7,919 nt of DNA from an archaeon (GTDB taxonomy: Archaea > Nanobdellota > Nanobdellia > Woesearchaeales > GW2011-AR9). Positions 4,581 to 7,919 of the stretch are shown here, in pieces (within the stretch, counting starts at the first letter, position 1; each line of letters begins with the position of its first letter). The stretch spans positions 1 to 7,919 of the forward strand of contig JAHFRS010000051.1 in assembly GCA_023266155.1 (NCBI GenBank), given 5' to 3'. Under the pieces are notes generated by a model. The model was not told the DNA's origin. It ran no database searches and saw only the letters and a list, made by a program, of their open reading frames with translations. The translations under genes were made by a program, and so were the position numbers.

Positions 4581-4590
4581 TTATATAAAG
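4581..4590 (-). promoter_or_regulatory. TATA box of the decarboxylase-glutaredoxin operon
   Basis: CTTTATATAA on the minus strand, centred about 26 bp before the ATG at 4559, so transcription should begin on the start codon. No Shine-Dalgarno motif lies between. Confidence 0.6.
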
Positions 4591-4645
4591 ATTTCGAGAA
4601 CTATCCACTACAAGAGCATGATCTATAAGAATTATTATTCTAAAC

Positions 4646-5632
4646 TTATTTCTGTTCCAATCGTGCCAATTCTTCTTCCGGGTTGGCTTTCTCCACCAGC
4701 TGCACGTTCAATTCCAGCCGGTCAAACAAGTCGTTCTTTTTAATGCGGCCCATGACTTTCAATTGTTCCCCTAATAATTCTGTTTTCATATCTTCAAACA
4801 ACGCCACATTGTCTTTATACCGCAGAATTTCCTGCTCATCCTTACCCAGCAGATGATTGGTTTGGTTTTTCCAGAAAGTGCTGCGGATCGTTCCCGTGCC
4901 ATCATCCAAAATAACGTTGAGCACATAGGAAACGACCGGCTGGACAGTGCCATGTTCTGCACACTGAAACTGCCCTTCAGTTTCATTGGCGCGCTTGCTG
5001 CAGTTCGGACAGACATAAAAGAAACGAGGGTCAAAGATTTGTACGATCGTTCCCAGAATTTCCGTTCCTTCCGACCCCTCCGTAAGCTCACTGATCTTGC
5101 TTCGTTGAAAATTGCTGCTCTGCCGCACCTGTGCAATCGTTTCCCCTTCAGGATTAATGGTGATTTCTGTCCTTTCCCCCACGTGAATTTCTTTAGAAGC
5201 ATTATTTTCTTTCGCATAGACATCTTTAAGCAGTAGAATATCGCCTTCCTGCACTTTGTCTAATCGGGCCACTTGATCGTTCCAGAAGACCACGCGGATC
5301 GTCCCCGTTTCATCACCGAGCACGACAGAACAAACTTTTCCTGTACTTTCTCCTTTCGCAAATTCGCGGACATCAAATTTTCGTAACACTTTGCCGACAG
5401 TAACCAAATTACGCATCCCGGCATAGATCTCTTTGATTTTGAGTTTGCTGTTGACAGCCCGCACTACGCTGATACTTAATTCGTTAGCAATGATGTGCGC
5501 TGCTCCCTCTTCACTGATCAGGCCAGAGAGCTCGTTGATTTTAAGCTTGATTTTTTCTTCCAGATCTCGGGGAGTAATTTTCTTACTTTCGAGAATGATA
5601 TTTTTTAAATCTGCCAGGGGAATTTTATACAT
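4646..5632 (-). CDS. RPA-like single-stranded DNA binding protein with zinc finger
   Basis: Archaeal replication protein A (RPA41-like) of 328 residues, which coats single-stranded DNA in replication and repair. Domain order: a helical N-terminal region (about 1-60) with the ELSGLISEEGAAHIIANEL motif, a first OB fold (about 70-165) with the hallmark GTIRVVFWN, then a second OB fold (about 190-315) with GTIRSTFWKN that contains an inserted zinc finger Cys208-x2-Cys211-x12-Cys224-x2-His227. The layout recalls euryarchaeal RPA41. The start MYKIPLADLK at 5632 is preferred over an upstream ATG at 5713: the N-terminal helix begins there, GAGGCGA (5636-5642) precedes it as ribosome binding site, and the TATA box at 5665-5675 lies within the longer frame. 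No RPA32 or RPA14 partner gene is adjacent. Confidence 0.93.
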   Translation of the reverse strand: MYKIPLADLKNIILESKKITPRDLEEKIKLKINELSGLISEEGAAHIIANELSISVVRAVNSKLKIKEIYAGMRNLVTVGKVLRKFDVREFAKGESTGKVCSVVLGDETGTIRVVFWNDQVARLDKVQEGDILLLKDVYAKENNASKEIHVGERTEITINPEGETIAQVRQSSNFQRSKISELTEGSEGTEILGTIVQIFDPRFFYVCPNCSKRANETEGQFQCAEHGTVQPVVSYVLNVILDDGTGTIRSTFWKNQTNHLLGKDEQEILRYKDNVALFEDMKTELLGEQLKVMGRIKKNDLFDRLELNVQLVEKANPEEELARLEQK

Positions 5633-5664
5633 GTGTCGCCTCGTCGTGGAAGGGGAAAAAGTTG

Positions 5665-5675
5665 CTTTATAAAAA
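5665..5675 (-). promoter_or_regulatory. TATA box of the RPA-like gene
   Basis: TTTTTATAAAG on the minus strand, predicting transcription start near 5644 and a leader of about 12 nt that just includes the GAGG ribosome binding site. Two direct copies of GATATAGA (5690-5697 and 5703-5710) lie upstream and could be a regulator site. Confidence 0.55.
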
Positions 5676-5722
5676 TTTAGCTGATTGAGGATATAGATAT
5701 TAGATATAGACAATTCCGTTGT

Positions 5723-6877
5723 TTACGTGATCAGCACTTCTCGTTTCTTCCATGTCTGGATCGCCGACTCTTTCCCATTCTCCACCACGGTCACTGTAAG
5801 TAAAACTGTCCTCGGCCATCCCGTCAAATCAGGAACGTAGATAATCTTATCGCCGCAGCGATAGGCCTTCGACGGTGTTCTTCCGGCATTAGGTGAGCAT
5901 GTTGCCGCATCTACAACGATTTCCTGTACAGCAAACTCATCCAGCATTTCCCAGCGATAGTTGAATCCCGTCTTGACTTCCCTAGCCAAATCCTCGACTG
6001 TTCCCGTCTTTCCTTCCAAGATTAAATCGTCTGTCAGGTAAATCCTATATCGTTCCGTTTTTTCCCGTTCCGGAAATTGCAGTTCAAATCCAGCTCCATT
6101 CGCCACGACTTCAATCCGGTCAACCGGAAACACCTCCGAGGACGAAAAATCAAGGCCTAGCTGATAGAGCAAAGGTCCGCCGCTCAAAACGGTGCCTTCC
6201 ACACAGAACACCATTCTTCTCGTTGTTGGCGGTGCTGTTGATTGCTGGCCGCAAGGCCCATACTTCCACCAGTTTGGTTTCTGCTGCAGGCATTTGGCCA
6301 GATCTGCTTCCGCATGACATTTCAACACTAAATCTGTCGCTTCCTGTTCGACGTTCAGATAGTCAGCAAAAGAATAATCAATATTAACGGCGAAATTGGT
6401 ATCGTAGCGATATGTTCCCGCGGGACTGCTGATACTTTTTTTCTCGCCTTTTCCGGTGAAGATCAAGCCTTTACTTTGTATTTCTGTCGGAACACTGAAT
6501 CGTTCTGACGCAAATTTGGCCGTGGCAACTTCCTGCACATTTTTTGCGATATCAGGAAAACACCATCTCGTGCCGGCATTCCATAACGGCACCGCCGGAG
6601 CCGTTCCCACGACTTCACAATCTGAAATTTTTCCAGGGGGATAACCGCCGTTCTTTGCCAATTCTATCGCCGTCTCCCTACCGATTTTTTGTGCCGCAAT
6701 ATCCAATTTCAACAAATCTTTTTCTGCTTCCAGATAATTTTCCTTCAGGAATTGCAGCTGCCATTCACCTTTAACCCCGCTGCCGGCATCAATTTTTGCG
6801 GCCAGGATATAAAATAGGACTAATGAGCCTAAAACTCCAAATAAAATCCAATGGAATACTGCCGCTTTTTTGTTCAT
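5723..6877 (-). CDS. Membrane-anchored cysteine-rich surface protein (384 aa)
   Basis: Starts MNKKAAVFHWILFGVLGSLV, a short basic N-terminus then a membrane helix at about residues 8-27, resembling type IV pilin-like class III signal sequences with KKA before the hydrophobic core. The rest is predicted outside. A helical segment at about 42-78 (NYLEAEKDLLKLDIAAQKIG...ELAKNGG) matches a pattern I associate with DPANN surface proteins. Eight cysteines (87, 106, 187, 196, 209, 225, 327, 341) suit disulfides, with a proline-rich patch around 214-218. A beta-rich C-terminal part (about 230-384) looks Ig- or adhesin-like. The start at 6877 overlaps the upstream stop as ATGA; the ten codons before it are not preferred. 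Last gene of the operon. Specific family not recognised; the surface role is inferred. Confidence 0.85.
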   Translation of the reverse strand: MNKKAAVFHWILFGVLGSLVLFYILAAKIDAGSGVKGEWQLQFLKENYLEAEKDLLKLDIAAQKIGRETAIELAKNGGYPPGKISDCEVVGTAPAVPLWNAGTRWCFPDIAKNVQEVATAKFASERFSVPTEIQSKGLIFTGKGEKKSISSPAGTYRYDTNFAVNIDYSFADYLNVEQEATDLVLKCHAEADLAKCLQQKPNWWKYGPCGQQSTAPPTTRRMVFCVEGTVLSGGPLLYQLGLDFSSSEVFPVDRIEVVANGAGFELQFPEREKTERYRIYLTDDLILEGKTGTVEDLAREVKTGFNYRWEMLDEFAVQEIVVDAATCSPNAGRTPSKAYRCGDKIIYVPDLTGWPRTVLLTVTVVENGKESAIQTWKKREVLIT

Positions 6878-7281
6878 GGTGGTAGGCTCACCCCTTCCGC
6901 GGCACATTTTTTGAGATTTTCATTCCAAGCACAGAGATATTCTTCTCCGGCATTATTGAGCACGTCGGCAGTGCAATCATCTTTATTCTGGTAGTCAGAA
7001 CAACTCCTGAGGGAGAGACCTCTGGGTATCAAGTCGTCCACCTGGCCATAAGAAATAGTCTGCCCTTCATGAAGCATCATCATTAGCTTCTGAAGATTAT
7101 TTTCTCCCAGCCGAAATTCTGCCAGACTATGAATTGTTTCTTTCTTTCCTTCTCCGATACTTTTATCCACGATGCTGGTCAGGAAGAAAAACAGGAAAAA
7201 ACCGATCATCACCGTAAAGAGAAAGTCAAACAAGTCGTCCAGCATGGCTTTCTTGCCAACTTTTTGATGAAACAGTTTCAT
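6874..7281 (-). CDS. Single-pass membrane protein with paired cysteines (135 aa)
   Basis: A basic N-terminus MKLFHQKVGKKAMLDDLFDF leads to a very hydrophobic segment (about residues 19-37, FTVMIGFFLFFFLTSIV), then a charged region and a helical stretch (about 50-72). The C-terminal region has four cysteines: Cys94 and Cys103, then Cys117 and Cys126 in a YLCAWNENLKKC motif. The Cys-x-Trp-Asn...Cys pattern suggests a small disulfide-bonded external domain. It starts with an ATGA overlap (7278-7281) on the stop of the gene before and ends with an ATGA overlap (6874-6877) on the next, so it sits mid-operon with translational coupling on both sides. I do not recognise the family; it is probably a minor pseudopilin-like or anchor subunit. 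Confidence 0.8.
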   Translation of the reverse strand: MKLFHQKVGKKAMLDDLFDFLFTVMIGFFLFFFLTSIVDKSIGEGKKETIHSLAEFRLGENNLQKLMMMLHEGQTISYGQVDDLIPRGLSLRSCSDYQNKDDCTADVLNNAGEEYLCAWNENLKKCAAEGVSLPP

Positions 7282-7754
7282 GATCCAATTTTCTCCTGCA
7301 CATAGATGGTTACGTGATCCTTCTGCAACCCTTGTTCTGTCTTCACCAGCACCTCTTTGGTTATGGTTAAATCGTCCCGATCCTGATGAAAATAATTGTT
7401 GGTGATCAGTTCCTGTCCGGTACTTTCCAGTTTCAGCCGAAAATTAAATGTCTTAAACCCTTTCTCCGGTTCGGTCTTATAACAGTGATTAATGGTTTCT
7501 GTGGTGAATTTAGCCTGATCAATCGTCCCACTCAACACCACGCCTGAATCTTCCACCGCAAAACAGTCGGGGATGGTAGTGAAGCGTAAGGCAATCAATT
7601 CTGCGGACAATTCCGGCGGGATTTTCGTTAATTTATTTCGATAACCAGCGATGGAAAACGCAAAGATGAGCACTACCGCGGCAATGATTAAGCCCGCCAA
7701 CATCCAATAGATTGACTTGCGTGCGACGTCAAATACCTGCGCTTTCTTGTTCAT
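7278..7754 (-). CDS. MNKKAQ-type membrane-anchored protein (158 aa)
   Basis: Begins MNKKAQVFDVARKSIYWMLA with a membrane helix at about residues 16-36. The KKA-Q junction is what archaeal prepilin peptidases (PibD/FlaK) recognise, although the hydrophobic stretch begins later than in typical pilins, so cleavage is uncertain. The outside part has alternating strands (GVVLSGTI, FNFRLKLEST, LTITKEVLVKT, HVTIYVQEK) and two cysteines (64, 91) that could pair. It is joined by ATGA overlaps to the genes on both sides. It may be a pseudopilin or a subunit of a surface assembly with its operon partners. That is inference from topology and neighbourhood; there is no family match. Confidence 0.82.
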   Translation of the reverse strand: MNKKAQVFDVARKSIYWMLAGLIIAAVVLIFAFSIAGYRNKLTKIPPELSAELIALRFTTIPDCFAVEDSGVVLSGTIDQAKFTTETINHCYKTEPEKGFKTFNFRLKLESTGQELITNNYFHQDRDDLTITKEVLVKTEQGLQKDHVTIYVQEKIGS

Positions 7755-7918
7755 GGGCAGGGCCTCAACAGGATTTTTTTATGGTTCTTTTCCAAACAAA
7801 CAGCCTGGACTTTTTCGACGATTCCCCCTTCCGTTTCAACCTGATACCCATCGGGCAGAGAGAATTTTCTCACCACCCAGAACTGTTCATTCTCGCCTTT
7901 GGTGAAGACGCTGATGCT
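7751..7918 (-). CDS. 3' end of an upstream operon gene (partial)
   Basis: Open frame cut by the window edge; the last 55 residues are visible, reading SISVFTKGENEQFWVVRKFS and ending in LLRPCP before a TGA at 7751-7753. It looks strand-rich (FWVVRKFSLP, YQVETEGGIVEKVQAVCLEK) with cysteines near the end (VCLE and RPCP), in keeping with a secreted or surface domain. It is real because the stop overlaps the next ATG as ATGA, the same junction as in the two genes downstream. The N-terminus, and so any anchor, lies outside the window. Confidence 0.7.
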   Translation of the reverse strand, partial: SISVFTKGENEQFWVVRKFSLPDGYQVETEGGIVEKVQAVCLEKNHKKILLRPCP

Positions 7919-7919
7919 G

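Noticed and set aside
4628..4641. Small hairpin AGAATTATTATTCT after the RPA stop
   Set aside because: The stem is AT-only apart from one pair, with no T-run behind it, so it is too weak to call a terminator.
4853..5236. Plus-strand frame of 127 codons opposite RPA
   Set aside because: It is antisense to a confidently assigned gene with conserved domains, and shows no motif of its own.
5633..5713. Longer N-terminus of the RPA-like protein from ATG 5713
   Set aside because: The stretch contains the TATA box and the ribosome binding site of the shorter start and has no family resemblance.

Overview
The window looks archaeal, most likely from a DPANN lineage such as Woesearchaeota or Pacearchaeota; that placement is an inference from gene content and style. 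The evidence is an archaeal translation initiation factor aIF1A, an RPA-type single-strand DNA binding protein with a zinc finger, an archaeal SpoIIM-family (DUF95) membrane protein, membrane-anchored proteins starting MNKKA, TATA boxes about 25 bp upstream of starts, and a mix of leaderless and GGTGA-led genes. No rRNA, tRNA or CRISPR array was seen.

Layout. 1-318 (-) is aIF1A, divergent from 436-1275 (+), a RecB/Cas4-like PD-(D/E)XK nuclease with an Fe-S type cysteine set. 1305-1472 (-) is a 55-residue DUF5678-like protein. 1520-1834 holds a 293-bp non-coding element: terminal inverted repeats, two large internal hairpins and a 10-12 bp direct repeat at each side, with the look of a small non-autonomous mobile element or a structured RNA locus. 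1912-2139 (-) is a weak orphan ORF. 2169-2304 holds two adjacent multi-stem hairpin domains. 2320-2575 (-) encodes two micro-membrane proteins (56 and 27 residues) one base apart, just downstream of the SpoIIM-family protein at 2609-3490 (-). 3594-3896 (+) is an unrecognised 100-residue protein divergent from it.

3943-4559 (-) is a two-gene unit: an S-adenosylmethionine decarboxylase-like pyruvoyl enzyme followed two bases later by a glutaredoxin. 4646-5632 (-) is the RPA-like protein under its own promoter. 5723 to the window edge (-) is a tightly packed operon of four genes, each joined to the next by an ATGA overlap. At least three encode proteins with one N-terminal membrane anchor and an outward, mostly cysteine-bearing domain, so they probably form a surface or pilus-like assembly.

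The core genes (aIF1A, RPA, nuclease, glutaredoxin, decarboxylase) are housekeeping. The unusual content lies in 1300-2600 (inverted-repeat element, tandem RNA-like structures, micro-proteins), in the decarboxylase with its altered processing site, and in the ATGA-coupled surface-protein operon.
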